A stretch of 59,485 bases of DNA from Acidobacteriota bacterium (GCA_022616615.1 JAKEER010000114.1:1-59485), one strand, 5' to 3'. Shown: positions 34,614 to 43,918, counted from the stretch's first letter. The notes: generated by a model from the letters alone, not told the origin. Made by a program: numbers and translations.

Positions 34614-35136
34614 CCCATAGTTGCACTGTGCGTGGGCAGTTTCCCCAGACACAACAATGCGCGCGCCGTCCTCTAAACCCTTGGCTGCGAGCGGATCTGT
34701 ACAGCCTCGGCGTGACTAGGCGATGTTCTTCGCGATCATAACCTGATGGATCAAACCCTCATTAATCGTGCAAGCAGGCGGGCTTCGATCTGCAGGCCAA
34801 AAATGCGCCCGCCGAGCGACAATGGTTGTGACGAGTGGAAAATGAAAACCCGCGGACGGTTCGCAGGTGCTCGGAATAAGCCGCCAGTTATAGCTAAGCT
34901 AGGCTTCCCCAAAACGTCTCCTGCAAGGTGACAGTTTTGTCAGTTCCTTCTCAAGAACGTACGCACAATTTTGATCTTGACCCGCCGAACGGTTGAAAAG
35001 GCTTCAACTGGAAGAGGGGCAGGTTTTCTCGTGTTTGGTTGGCAGTTTGCAATGCTTCCAGCAACTGTGCTAGGGCTTCAATAGCCCAAGACCTTTTTCA
35101 GGGTAAGTGGGTTCAATCCCATTGTCCTTTCCCAAA

Positions 35137-35160
35137 GGGCCGGGATCTCGGTTCCGGCCC
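35137..35160. terminator. GC-rich hairpin
   Basis: GGGCCGG (35137-35143), 10-base loop, CCGGCCC (35154-35160), followed by CTCTCCTC. On the minus strand GGGCCGG-loop-CCGGCCC is followed by TTTGGG. Could stop transcription in the gap, with no clear gene on either side needing it. Confidence 0.4.
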
Positions 35161-35274
35161 CTCTCCTCGCATAAGGCTAAGCGCGAAGTTTAGGAGTCGT
35201 TGTTTAAAAGAGGCTGGTGCACTGCCTTCGTCACGACTCAAAAGCCTTATCTACGTGCATTTTGTGACGGGCCG

Positions 35275-36819
35275 TTAGCGCAAGGGTTCAACGACCAAGC
35301 TGCGAATGGTGGCTTGTTCAATAGCGCTCGCATTGAAGCCGAACCGACCATGGCTGAAGGTGTCATCGCTCCAGGCATCAACCTGGATCCCGTCGATGTA
35401 GTGACTGATCGTGTTGCCACGAACCGTCAGCATCACCTTGTAGTAATCTTTGTTGCGAACCTTGATTGACAGTGGTGTGACGCCCGCCGCGCCTGGAGCG
35501 TCTTCGCGCTTGAGGGAATTAAGATATTGAGCGTCTGAGCGAATATACTTGACGAGGGAATTTTTGGGGATGGCTTTGGCCCTCTCGGAGCCCAGCTTAA
35601 AAAGATAGAAGCTATTGGAGTTCTGAGCGCGCAGCACCCAGCCGACTGATTCTTTGTTGATCTTCACCTCGAACTCGATCTTGTAGTTGTCCCATTGCTG
35701 TCCTTTTTTCAGGAAGCCTAGCCCCTGAACTCGGAGCGCTGAAACATCTTTGTCTTTGATAATCTCCCAAGTAGCGGGCGCGTCCCACTGTTGCAGACCG
35801 CTAATGAAATTCTCATGCAGGCTCTCGGGGCGCCGGGCGCTCTGCTGCTGGCGCAATGCTTCTTCTCTCGCCCTAGCCTGGCGTAGTTCCTCCTCTTTCT
35901 TGGCTTCCACCTGTTTTCGCTTCTCTTCCTCCAGCCGGGCTGCCTCCAGACGCTTCTGTTCCTGCTCCTGCTTTTGCGCCGAGGCAGCGGCTTCGGCTTC
36001 CTGCCTCTTCTTTTCCTCTTCGAGCTTGCGAGCTGCCTCCAGTTTCTTGGGATCTGCGGTGGACGGCCCCACTGCGACCAATTGAGCATGGACGTTGGGA
36101 TTGGCCAGGCGCCATTCGCTGATCAACGGCTCCTTGTCCTTCAACCAGGCTTCCTGTCCGTCGCTATCGACGGAGATATCGTCCATCGTTTCTCGCTTGC
36201 CATCCGGGCCGGCTGAGCGTACGACAAACGTCTTGTTGGTCAGGTCCACCAGATAAAGGATGTTTTGCCCCCAGCCATCTTTGATTGCTTCCGGGTCGGT
36301 ATAAGTTCGATTCAGGCTGGTCAGCGAAGGGGGGAACCCTTTTTTTGATTTGTTGTATTGCTCGATGGCCTCAAGAATTGCCGCGATCTTTCCTGCAGTG
36401 GTTCGAGTCGCATCATCGTCAGGGGGTGGTGCCACTGGGGGCTGAAGCACAGTTTCAATGGGAGCAGGGGGAGGAACAGGTGTGCCTTCTTTGCGGCGCA
36501 CTAATTCAAAACCAATGACCATGAGAAGCAGCAAAACTACTGCCACGCCAGCCACGGCGAATTTCTTGGAGGTGTTTGAGGCAGGCTTGTCTCCGGGGGG
36601 CTGCTCAGCCGCTTTGTCCGGGTCGACTCCCTTCAAGGCCTCCTTCAATTCTCGAAGAATTTTCTCTTCTTCCTCCTTGACTGAGGTCGAAACCGTCATC
36701 CTTTCTTCCGGCTCCCCGGGTGGAGGAGCGAAAGCGGTAGCTCCGGCGAGCCGGGCGCCGCATTTCGTGCAGAAGGCATTGCCGTCCGGTTGGTCTGATC
36801 CGCATTGAGAGCATTGCAT
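35275..36819 (-). CDS. Zinc-ribbon, pseudopilin-like, coiled-coil, lectin-like membrane protein
   Basis: 514 residues from ATG 36819, preceded by AGGAGA; an earlier start at 37017 reads through a repeat and is rejected. Parts in order: zinc ribbon with C3, C6, C17, C20; charged helical linker; one membrane helix at about 86-107; GspG-like C-terminal pseudopilin domain at about 140-215 (GFPPSLTSLNR, then DGWGQNILYLVD); long Lys/Glu/Ala/Gln-rich coiled coil at about 255-335; and a beta-sandwich of the concanavalin/DUF1080 type at about 340-514 (WDNYKIEFEVKINKESVGWV, then GFNASAIEQATIRSL). The combination suggests a surface or periplasmic binding protein whose zinc ribbon faces the cytoplasm. 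Function unknown. Confidence 0.85.
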   Translation of the reverse strand: MQCSQCGSDQPDGNAFCTKCGARLAGATAFAPPPGEPEERMTVSTSVKEEEEKILRELKEALKGVDPDKAAEQPPGDKPASNTSKKFAVAGVAVVLLLLMVIGFELVRRKEGTPVPPPAPIETVLQPPVAPPPDDDATRTTAGKIAAILEAIEQYNKSKKGFPPSLTSLNRTYTDPEAIKDGWGQNILYLVDLTNKTFVVRSAGPDGKRETMDDISVDSDGQEAWLKDKEPLISEWRLANPNVHAQLVAVGPSTADPKKLEAARKLEEEKKRQEAEAAASAQKQEQEQKRLEAARLEEEKRKQVEAKKEEELRQARAREEALRQQQSARRPESLHENFISGLQQWDAPATWEIIKDKDVSALRVQGLGFLKKGQQWDNYKIEFEVKINKESVGWVLRAQNSNSFYLFKLGSERAKAIPKNSLVKYIRSDAQYLNSLKREDAPGAAGVTPLSIKVRNKDYYKVMLTVRGNTISHYIDGIQVDAWSDDTFSHGRFGFNASAIEQATIRSLVVEPLR

Positions 36820-36906
36820 GGGAAATCTCCTGTGGAATCCCCTTTGGAGAAGTTGCTGGCGCAGCCAGCCGGAAAGGGTCTCCGCTCGTGAGGGCCCATC
36901 TTGAAT

Positions 36907-37042
36907 CCCTGGAGCTGTGAAAAAATCGCCGGGTCGGGGGACCCGGCCTCCAAAGAGGGCTTGCAACTCCTTGCGAATCATTGGAGGCCGCGTGCCCTCA
37001 CGCGGCGCTTTCCACAAATTCCGAGTTTTTTTACAGCTCCCC
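36907..37042. repeat. GGAGCTGTGAAAAAA-flanked element with terminator
   Basis: Left arm CCTGGAGCTGTGAAAAAATC at 36908-36927; right arm TTTTTTACAGCTCCCC at about 37027-37042 is its inverse. Inside, on the minus strand, GCCGGGT-CCCCCG-ACCCGGC (36928-36947) is followed by GATTTTTT, an intrinsic terminator for the gene at 37094. Elements of the same type are at 46625 and 56086. Confidence 0.7.
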
Positions 37043-37093
37043 TTTCAGGGGGTCATCAATCAACGTCGGTCTCGGACCGGGTTGCTGATGGTT

Positions 37094-37870
37094 TCATAAA
37101 TCGATTCGGCACACATACCCCGCGTCAGGGCTCCCCGAGTCCACGGCACCAGGAGCGATGCCAGCGTCACAATAGTAGAGGTGGCCTTGGTAAAGACACA
37201 TGCCGTGAGGATCCGGATCTGCAGGTGACAGGGTGATGATTTCTAGAATGCGGCCGTCCTTGGCGGCCAGCTTATGAATGATGCGGTCGGTTGAGTGCAT
37301 GCACCAGATGGCGCCACGATCCCAGGCCAGCCCGTGAGCACGGCCCAGATGCACCGGAATCTGGTGGATGAGTCGGAAATCTGCAGGGTCAACCTGTGAC
37401 AGCTTTTGAAGCTGGAGTGACGTGATCCAGAGGGCACCCTCGGCAAACTCCAGCCCATGAACGCCTCCCCCGCCAGGAATCGCGTAGCGGGCGAGGGTCT
37501 TGCCATTGGAAGGATCTACTTTCAAGACTTCACCCGTCGTGGCATCCGTGGCTTTGGCCGCTCTTCCAGTTGCTTTGCCATTGGCCGCCATCCACAAGAA
37601 GCCTCCTCCATAGGCAATGCCGCTCGTATTCGAGGACTCTGTTTCCACCGTGCGCAATAGCTTCCCCTGCCAGTCCATGAGGTGGGCGCGGTCTGTGGTT
37701 TGTTCTCCGATCCAGAGCCCTTCGCGGGTGGTTTCCATTGCGTTCGGATGGTCATCAGGCGATTTGAACAATTTCACAACCTTGGCCTGGCGCGTCGGGA
37801 CGCCGCTTACCCGCAGCAGCGGAGCCGCCACTATCACTGCCAGGAATTCCCGCCGTTCGAGCAACATCAA
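37094..37870 (-). CDS. Secreted beta-propeller (NHL/SMP-30-like) protein
   Basis: 258 residues. N-terminal MMLLERREFLAVIVAAPLLR is a Tat-like or Sec leader (RREFL). The body is a propeller of repeated blades with GLWIGEQTTDRAHLMDWQGK, GIAYGGGFLWMAANG, GLEFAEGALWITSLQLQKLS and GLAWDRGAIWCMHSTDRIIH. It resembles glutamine-cyclotransferase and SMP-30 propellers, without a clear active site. It follows the small membrane protein and the FMN oxidase on the same strand, so it may serve the same pathway. Confidence 0.8.
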   Translation of the reverse strand: MMLLERREFLAVIVAAPLLRVSGVPTRQAKVVKLFKSPDDHPNAMETTREGLWIGEQTTDRAHLMDWQGKLLRTVETESSNTSGIAYGGGFLWMAANGKATGRAAKATDATTGEVLKVDPSNGKTLARYAIPGGGGVHGLEFAEGALWITSLQLQKLSQVDPADFRLIHQIPVHLGRAHGLAWDRGAIWCMHSTDRIIHKLAAKDGRILEIITLSPADPDPHGMCLYQGHLYYCDAGIAPGAVDSGSPDAGYVCRIDL

Positions 37871-37938
37871 GTCCTCCAGTCAGTCCGTGTTCGCGCAATC
37901 AGGAGCCACGAAATCGTGGGGTTTGGTGGAGTCGTCTC

Positions 37939-38148
37939 TCAACGTCCGACCTTGCCTCGCTCGGTCAGCGCGGCCAGAAAGCAAAGACACCCCAAAATCA
38001 TTGCGGCCATTCCTGCCTGTAGTAGGGTTCCCATTTGGAAGCTGCCTAGCCAGTATCGGCCACTCAGGCGCGCCGCAGCGGCCACGCCGCACAACACCGC
38101 GCCCCCAAGGCCGACAATGCGCCCTATCCACAACAGCAAGTTTTCCAT
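37939..38148 (-). CDS. Small two-helix membrane protein
   Basis: 69 residues. Hydrophobic segments at about 4-24 (LLLWIGRIVGLGGAVLCGVA) and 40-60 (GTLLQAGMAAMILGCLCFLA) predict two membrane helices. GAAGGGGGCAC precedes the ATG. It lies 39 bases downstream of the FMN oxidase stop and is probably in the same operon. No family recognised. Confidence 0.65.
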   Translation of the reverse strand: MENLLLWIGRIVGLGGAVLCGVAAAARLSGRYWLGSFQMGTLLQAGMAAMILGCLCFLAALTERGKVGR

Positions 38149-38187
38149 GTGTGCCCCCTTCCGTGATTCTAACCCGATCCATTTGCT

Positions 38188-39393
38188 TCAACTCCGAATT
38201 CGTACCAGGCTGCGCTCAATGGACCCGATGTTTGGTGTGCCGGCCAGCCCCATATTGAGCGCCAGCTCCGTCCGCAGCAGGTGGATCACCCGCTCGACAC
38301 CCGCTTGGCCGAAAGCTGCCAGCCCGAACAGGTAGGGGCGGGCGATGCCCACCGCCTTAGCGCCTAGAGCAAGAGCCTTCAAGATGTCGGTACCTCGCCG
38401 AAAGCCGCCGTCGATCATCACTGGAATCTTGCCTCCTACGGCATCCACGACCTCCGGCAGCGCCTCGATGGTGCCGCCAACATGGTCGAGCTGGCGCGCG
38501 CCGTGGTTCGAGACGATGATTCCCGAGACCCCTGTTTCGAGGCAAAGTTTGGCATCTTCGGCTCTCAAGATTCCCTTGAGCACAATCGGCAGTTTAGTCA
38601 AAGCGCGTAGTTCGCGCACAGTCTCCCATGTCGGTGTCGGAGCGGGCCGCGAAGGATAGATCCCTGTGAGCTCCGGGTTCTTGGGCCGCGGCACATTGCC
38701 CTGTGCGTCTCGCGGAACGCCGGTCTCGCCCCAGGAGCGGTCGAACTTGTTGCGGATGTTTCGCTCGCGATGAGATACATACATGATGTCGGTAGTAAAA
38801 CAGATTGCGGAGCAACCCTGGTCTTCTAGGCGTTTGACGAAGGCCCGCATCGTTTGGGGCGTTCGGAAGTCACCGCCCGTCGTCACTTGCCACCAAACTG
38901 GCCCTTTGCCAGACTCTAGGAGCTTCTGGATTCCACCGTTGGTAATTTGCAGTGTTTTCGAGGCTGCTGCGGCGCGGGCCACGGTGTTCTCGCCGTCTGG
39001 ATGGAAGCAGTTCTTGCCCCCGGCCGGGCAAAGGAAGATCGGGTGCTCCCACTTTTGCCCGAAGACCTCGACCGAAAGATCGATCTTGTGGACATCGACC
39101 AGCGCCTTGGGCCGCAGGATGATTCTGTCGAAGCCCGAGCGGTTATCGCGCAGCGACACTTCGTCTTCAGAACCGCCCACCAAGTAGTCATACGCCAGCT
39201 TGTCCAATTTTGCTTTGGCAAGCGGCTCAAAGTCCATAATACTGGCTGGCTGGAACAGCGGATCGTCAAGATACTGATCGATGGACAGCTCAGAGGCCCC
39301 CTGAGCCCGAAACGCAGGCACTCGCCCGGCCAAAGTTGAAGCGCCAAACAGCGCCGCAAATTGCTTGATAGCGTTTCGCCGGGTTGAACGCAT
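38188..39393 (-). CDS. Exported FMN-dependent alpha-hydroxy-acid oxidase-like protein
   Basis: 401 residues. Leader MRSTRRNAIKQFAALFGAST is Tat-like, unusual for this FMN family, and suggests folded export with the cofactor. FMN-barrel motifs: DEVSLRDNRSGFDRIILRPK, HPDGENTVARAAA, VLKGILRAEDA (Lys273), VSNHGARQLD with catalytic His297 and Arg300, and MIDGGFRRGTDILKALALGA. The tyrosine-bearing QLYVY segment of glycolate oxidase reads QVTTG here (about 169-173), so a usual active-site Tyr is missing and substrate may differ. First gene of a row with the two downstream genes on this strand. Confidence 0.9.
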   Translation of the reverse strand: MRSTRRNAIKQFAALFGASTLAGRVPAFRAQGASELSIDQYLDDPLFQPASIMDFEPLAKAKLDKLAYDYLVGGSEDEVSLRDNRSGFDRIILRPKALVDVHKIDLSVEVFGQKWEHPIFLCPAGGKNCFHPDGENTVARAAAASKTLQITNGGIQKLLESGKGPVWWQVTTGGDFRTPQTMRAFVKRLEDQGCSAICFTTDIMYVSHRERNIRNKFDRSWGETGVPRDAQGNVPRPKNPELTGIYPSRPAPTPTWETVRELRALTKLPIVLKGILRAEDAKLCLETGVSGIIVSNHGARQLDHVGGTIEALPEVVDAVGGKIPVMIDGGFRRGTDILKALALGAKAVGIARPYLFGLAAFGQAGVERVIHLLRTELALNMGLAGTPNIGSIERSLVRIRS

Positions 39394-39599
39394 GACCTTA
39401 CCCTCTTTGAGATCCGTCCTGCTGCCAAAGCGCGCTGCGTGAGCTTTCGATGACCGGGAAGGTTACCATTCGAGAGAACGAGTTTCCAAGCACAATATCA
39501 TGCACGGGGACACGGGAGCACGTCCGCTACGCATGGGCCTGAGGTTTCATCATTTCATAAGGAATACCGATGCTGGCCGTTTTCTCTGGCAGGCACAAC

Positions 39600-40061
39600 C
39601 CGCCGCGAAGGCGCGTTCACGCGCCTTTTCCTCAGCGGTTCAGGCCAGCCGTTTTACGGCCTGTCAAGGTAGCACTCGCTCACGGTGGAGCCCGTTTCAA
39701 CGGCTTGCTCTTGGGCTTCAGTGAGTGACGAGGCTAGCCACGAAATGTTTATTCTGAAATGTGTGAGATCAAGAACCATACGAACGGAGTAAAGCAAGAT
39801 CTGGTTTAAGAGGAGAAAGGCTCAAGCCGATCCGGCAAGCCCGTTGAAATGGGCTGCTGAATACAATGCCCCTCGGAACCAGCCGTAAAACGGCTGGCCT
39901 ACAGCCTTAGGAAAAAGCCGCGTGAACGCGGCTCTGATACTGTCTCCACCGCTTTTGCATGGCACGCGCTTCGTACCTGAATCAATGCTTCCGGAGTCCA
40001 TCTGAAGGAATCGAGACGGGGCAGTTCGATCCAAAAGCGGCAGCAGGCTGCCGCACTCCAA
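39600..40061. repeat. Array of dispersed hairpins (GCCGTTTTACGGC type)
   Basis: A mosaic of short inverted repeats: GGCCAGCCGTTTTACGGCCTG (39633), AGCCCGTTGAAATGGGCT (39838), CCAGCCGTAAAACGGCTGGC, GCCGCGTGAACGCGGC and GGCAGCAGGCTGCC (40030). Related arrays are at 54420-54970. An in-frame reading MECGSLLPLL is repeat-derived. No gene is seen in 39394-40079. Confidence 0.75.
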
Positions 40062-40079
40062 GGCAGGCTGGAAACTGCA

Positions 40080-42077
40080 CTACGGTTTGCGGCTCAGCTT
40101 AGCGGCACCCCCTTGTGGCACGTCCGCCCGAACGGTGGCTGGGCCTTCCAGCCAGACGGTTTGTTCTGAAATCGCTTTGAGAAATTGATTCAGAACTTGA
40201 AGCTGATAATCGCCTGGTTGGAGATTCGGCAACAGAACAGAGATCGCGTCTTGATCGGTGCAGTTTACCAAATAAATGGCTTCCGGCTGCCAGGCTAGCG
40301 GGACTTCGGCAGCGTCCTCAATCTTCCGTAGATAAACAAAGGCCGCATCGGAGGACTCAATCCGGTGGTTCGGAAACGCAAAATCACCAAACGGGAGGAA
40401 GTCTCCTTCAGTGAGACCAATTTGGTGGTTCTTGTAGAACCGTAGCCAGGCTCTCACGATGTCCGAGTGCGAACGCGGTGCATCTTCAAAATTGGCGCCG
40501 AAGGCTGGGACGCCGCTAAGCACCGTAGTCGCGGCGAACTTGCCAACGGTCACTGGATCGGCATCCGGCCGCCAGTACATTTCATCCGTTCCCATGACCA
40601 CGCCCCGGCTGAAGGGGCGCATCATCAGCGAGCAAAGCCGCATGGTGTCAAAATCTCCAGGGGAATCGATGCTCTGCCAGAGATTGGCGTAGGGCTTGTT
40701 ATTCAGGTTCGCTACTGGAAACCGCAACTCGACCGTGGGGCGGTCGACAGCAGAGAGCACCGTTTGTTTAATCGTGTCTTGCGTGAGATTAAATCCTTGG
40801 CCGAAATCGCCCTCGTCACTGTGGAACGACTCGCAAAGAAATGGGATGGTTTCCTGAAAATCCAGCCAGTAACCGTCGGGGCAGTAATCTGTCGAGACAC
40901 GTTCAAACAGGGCTTTGAGATGCTCTCGCGTGCCCGAATCGCGTGGGCAGAGGTTGACATTTTCGTCGTACCGCCGGCCCAGGCGAAGGGTCATAGGCGA
41001 AACGTCCAGACCGCCGTTGTACTCCGTATTGCTACGCTCGAAAAGGATGTGAGACCGGCTGGTCTTCCGATAATACATGCTGTTGCGGCCTATCGCGTAG
41101 GGAGACATCCAGAGTACGACATGCATGCGGAGCCGGTCCTTGACGTACTGCAGAAAACCCGGAAAACCGGGGAGTTTGTCTTCGGGATGTGTGTAATTGC
41201 CGACAGCACCCTCCAGCCACTTGAAAAGCTCTCCCGGCTGTGATTCCCATCCGGCGTCAAACAGATAAGACTGGAAGCCGAGTTGCTTAGCTCGTGTGAG
41301 CGTCGTCCAGTAAAGTCCTGGATTCGTGTCGTCAAGCGCCCACTACCAGAGGTCGTACATCGGATGGTAGCAAGCCTGCACCACCGGAAAAGGGGTGTAA
41401 CCGCGTTCCTGGTCGACCCAGTCGGCATAGCTACGAGTAGCGGAAAACCAGTTTTGTGGTGTTGTGTCTGTGTAGATCACTTCCTCGAATCGGTCGGTCT
41501 CGAACGGAAGCCGAGTATCTAGCGAGATTTGATAGCCTCCGCTTTCAAGCGGGTGTCCTTGCAGATTAATGATGCGATTCTGGCTCAGTATGCCTAGGGC
41601 GAGCAGATTCTTTCCCTCGAGGCTGACAGCCGACACATAGGGAATCCCGGAGTTGGGCGTGGTAAGATCCCCGAAAGACTCCGTGGCTAAGGCGCGAAAG
41701 TTCTGACGTTGCGTGGGGACATGGTTGTAAGTCCAGATCGCGTAAAGATCAGGGTCTGTGAGTTCCCAGGTCGCTTGAAAGTCCTGGAGGGTGAATTTCT
41801 GCAGGTCGTCCCGCAATAGAACCACTTTCATCCGGCTGCCGGCCGCTTCGTGCTGTTCCTCCAGACTGAGCCGATAGCCACCGCCGAAGTAGCTGTTCTG
41901 GCCCTCAGACTCCCAAGCCTCAACCGGCGGTGAAAGCTGCAGCGAGACGTTCACCACGACACCGTTCTGGAGCCGAATGGGCAAGAGCTGCGAGCTGCTC
42001 CGCGAGTGTAGCAGGATGCCGCAGCTGACCAGCAACGCCGAAGCAGCCAGCCAGAAATGAGTGCGCTTTCGTGTCAT
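40080..42077 (-). pseudogene. GH36-like alpha-galactosidase-family gene split by an amber codon
   Basis: A single 665-codon frame, interrupted only by TAG at 41345-41343 (minus strand): ...HPMYDLW, stop, WALDDTNPGLYWTTLTRAKQ... Both halves are in the same frame and continuous across the stop. The N-terminus has a lipobox-like leader (ALLVSCGILL). The C-terminal half carries the catalytic-domain features of the GH36/melibiase clan: YLFDAGWES, HVVLWMSPYAIG and DGYWLDFQETIPF, the last holding the likely nucleophile Asp. TAG differs by one base from TGG or CAG. Either a nonsense pseudogene, a readthrough case, or a sequencing error. GGAG precedes ATG 42077. Confidence 0.8.
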
Positions 42078-42320
42078 TGTCTACTCCGGTCGCAGAAGTT
42101 TCGGCGGATAAAAGTGTAGTGTGATGCGCAGCCGACTCGCTGCGTTGCCGAGCCAGGATATGAAATCTGTTTGAGCTTGGTTCGTCCTTTTCATAGGACG
42201 TTTGGGCAAGGCGGTTGGTTTCAGCCTTAAGTTGGGGCGGGAAGCGGCACCTGACACTTTGCCTCGCGCAGCGAATTTCCCCACAGCACCATGCATCCTG
42301 CAAGATAGGGAGTTACTCTC

Positions 42321-42524
42321 ATGTCAGTCGCACGAGTCACCGAAATCACAGCGTCCTCGTCCAAGAGCTTCGAAGATGCTTTGCAGGTAGGAATCAAGCG
42401 GGCCAACAAGACTTTGAAAAATGTCACGGGCGCGTGGGTCCAACAGCAGAAGGTGGTGATTGAAAACGGCAAGATCTCCCAATACCGGGTCAATATGAAA
42501 GTCACCTTTGTGCTGGAAGAGTAG
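42321..42524 (+). CDS. Dodecin family flavin-binding protein
   Basis: 67 residues, the usual dodecin length. MSVARVTEITASSSKSFEDA is the family start; GAWVQQQKVVIENGKISQYR and VNMKVTFVLEE complete the beta-alpha-beta-beta unit. Dodecins assemble as hollow dodecamers that store flavin or CoA. GGGAG lies about 10 bases upstream. It precedes the arsR promoter by about 60 bases but is probably separate. Confidence 0.93.
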   Translation: MSVARVTEITASSSKSFEDALQVGIKRANKTLKNVTGAWVQQQKVVIENGKISQYRVNMKVTFVLEE

Positions 42525-42586
42525 TTTCCGCCAGCCTCCGCCCGCGACTGGGACTTCCCTTATCCGGGGAGCCTGAAAAAATCGTC

Positions 42587-42622
42587 TTGACAATCCAGAG
42601 TATTTCTATATTATTCGAAATA
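42587..42622 (+). promoter_or_regulatory. arsR promoter and likely operator, leaderless
   Basis: TTGACA (42587-42592), 16 bases, TATTAT (42609-42614). The ATG at 42622 is only 7 bases after the -10, so transcription should begin at or beside the start codon (leaderless mRNA); no ribosome site is present. ATTTCTATATTATTCGAAAT (42602-42621) is an imperfect palindrome over the -10 and a plausible ArsR operator. Confidence 0.65.
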
Positions 42623-42963
42623 TGAAAGTGCGCCGGACTCCCGAGAAACGCATCGAGTACTTTGCCGACATGCTGAAAGCTCTGGGATCCGATGCGCGCC
42701 TCAAGGTGATTCGCTTGCTCATCGAGTATGGCGACGGTGGCTGCTGTGTCGGCGATATTCAGAAGGAGATCGGCGGCGCCGCTTCCACCCTTTCGCATCA
42801 TCTCGACAGGCTGGCCCGGTTCGGGTTGATCCACTCCCGCAAGGAGGCGCAGTGGATCTTTTATTCGGTCAATTTTGAAGTGCTGAAGGAGCTGTTCAAT
42901 TTCCTCTGGCAGGATTGCTGCAGTCGAAGCTCGCGGCTGGTTACCATCCAGTCTGGCAAATAA
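42622..42963 (+). CDS. arsR: ArsR-family metalloregulator
   Basis: 113 residues with the winged-helix ArsR fold: MLKALGSDARLKVIRLLIEY, then VGDIQKEIGGAASTLSHHLD with the recognition helix, and RLARFGLIHSRKEAQWIFYS. Cys pairs CC (GGCCVGD, helix 3-4 region) and DCC near the C-terminus are likely As(III) ligands, differing from the classic ELCVCDL arrangement. It would repress the downstream arsM until arsenite binds, acting on the operator over its own promoter. Confidence 0.9.
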   Translation: MKVRRTPEKRIEYFADMLKALGSDARLKVIRLLIEYGDGGCCVGDIQKEIGGAASTLSHHLDRLARFGLIHSRKEAQWIFYSVNFEVLKELFNFLWQDCCSRSSRLVTIQSGK

Positions 42964-43036
42964 GCGGCGTACCGGCACGGTTCGCTGCATTTTTTTGGCT
43001 TAGTAATTCTATGAATGTCGAAATAAAGGAGAGCGT

Positions 43037-43888
43037 ATGAACTCTGCGGATCTGAAGGATGAAATCAAAAGCAAATATGGGCAGGCGGCTTTGCAGGTTG
43101 CGTCTGGCGCGAAAAGTACCTGTTGCAAAACTTCTTGCTGCGGCGGAGACCCAGTCGCGGCCTCAACCGATCCCATAACGTCAGACCTCTATGAGGAGAC
43201 GCAAAAGTCGGAACTCCCAGCAGAGGCAGTCCTGGCATCCCTGGGTTGCGGGAATCCCACGGCGCTGGCCCAGCTCAACACCGGAGAAGTGGTGCTCGAT
43301 TTGGGTTCCGGAGGTGGCATCGACGTGCTGCTCTCTGCTCGGCGCGTCGGACCGGCGGGAAAGGCGTATGGCCTCGACATGACAGACGAAATGCTGGCGC
43401 TGGCCCGTGAGAACCAGCGGAAGTCAGGACTCCGGAACGTGGAGTTTCTCAAAGGGGAAATTGAACAAATCCCGCTGCCTGACAACTCGGTAGACGTCAT
43501 CATCTCGAACTGCGTCATCAACCTCTCGGCCGACAAAGACCGCGTTTTGACAGAGGCCTTCCGCGTGTTGCGCCCGGGAGGCCGGTTTGCTGTCTCCGAC
43601 GTAGTGGTGCGGGGTGAGGTCCCCGGCGACATTCGCCGGAATATTGAGCTCTGGATCGGCTGCGTCGCGGGGGCGCTGGAGGAGTCGGAGTACCGGCAAA
43701 AGCTCGCTAGGGCGGGTTTTGAAGCGGTTGATGTGGAACCCACGCGGATCTACCGCGCAGCCGATGCGCCTGGATTTGTCAGCGCCTCGGGCTTGGATAT
43801 AGAGAGCATAGCGCAACATGTCGACGGGAAGTTCATGAGTGCCTTCGTGCGCGCCCGCAAGCCGTGGGTCTCCGCAGAGGCTGAGTAA
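43037..43888 (+). CDS. arsM: Arsenite S-adenosylmethionine methyltransferase
   Basis: 283 residues, AAAGGAGAG upstream. Rossmann methyltransferase with VLDLGSGGGIDVLLSARRVG (SAM loop), GLDMTDEMLALA, and SNCVINLSADK. The three As(III)-binding Cys expected for ArsM are at C71 (SLGCGNP), C159 (SNCVI) and C209 (GCVAG). The N-terminus has an extra CC and CCGG cluster (29-35), as in many ArsM proteins. It methylates arsenite for detoxification and volatilisation. It is co-regulated with arsR, 73 bases upstream. Confidence 0.95.
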   Translation: MNSADLKDEIKSKYGQAALQVASGAKSTCCKTSCCGGDPVAASTDPITSDLYEETQKSELPAEAVLASLGCGNPTALAQLNTGEVVLDLGSGGGIDVLLSARRVGPAGKAYGLDMTDEMLALARENQRKSGLRNVEFLKGEIEQIPLPDNSVDVIISNCVINLSADKDRVLTEAFRVLRPGGRFAVSDVVVRGEVPGDIRRNIELWIGCVAGALEESEYRQKLARAGFEAVDVEPTRIYRAADAPGFVSASGLDIESIAQHVDGKFMSAFVRARKPWVSAEAE

Positions 43889-43918
43889 GGGCCGTTGGCT
43901 TTCTTCGTAGTCATCGTC

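Noticed and set aside
34746-34931. Short open frame between nrdJ and the zinc-ribbon gene
   Set aside because: No ribosome site, no motif, basic composition typical of chance frames.
35095-35130. tRNA-like T-arm GTGGGTTCAATCCCAT
   Set aside because: The loop has six instead of seven bases and no acceptor, D or anticodon arms could be built around it.
39822-40061. Open frame reading MECGSLLPLL
   Set aside because: Derived from the hairpin repeats; found as such in repeat-rich DNA.
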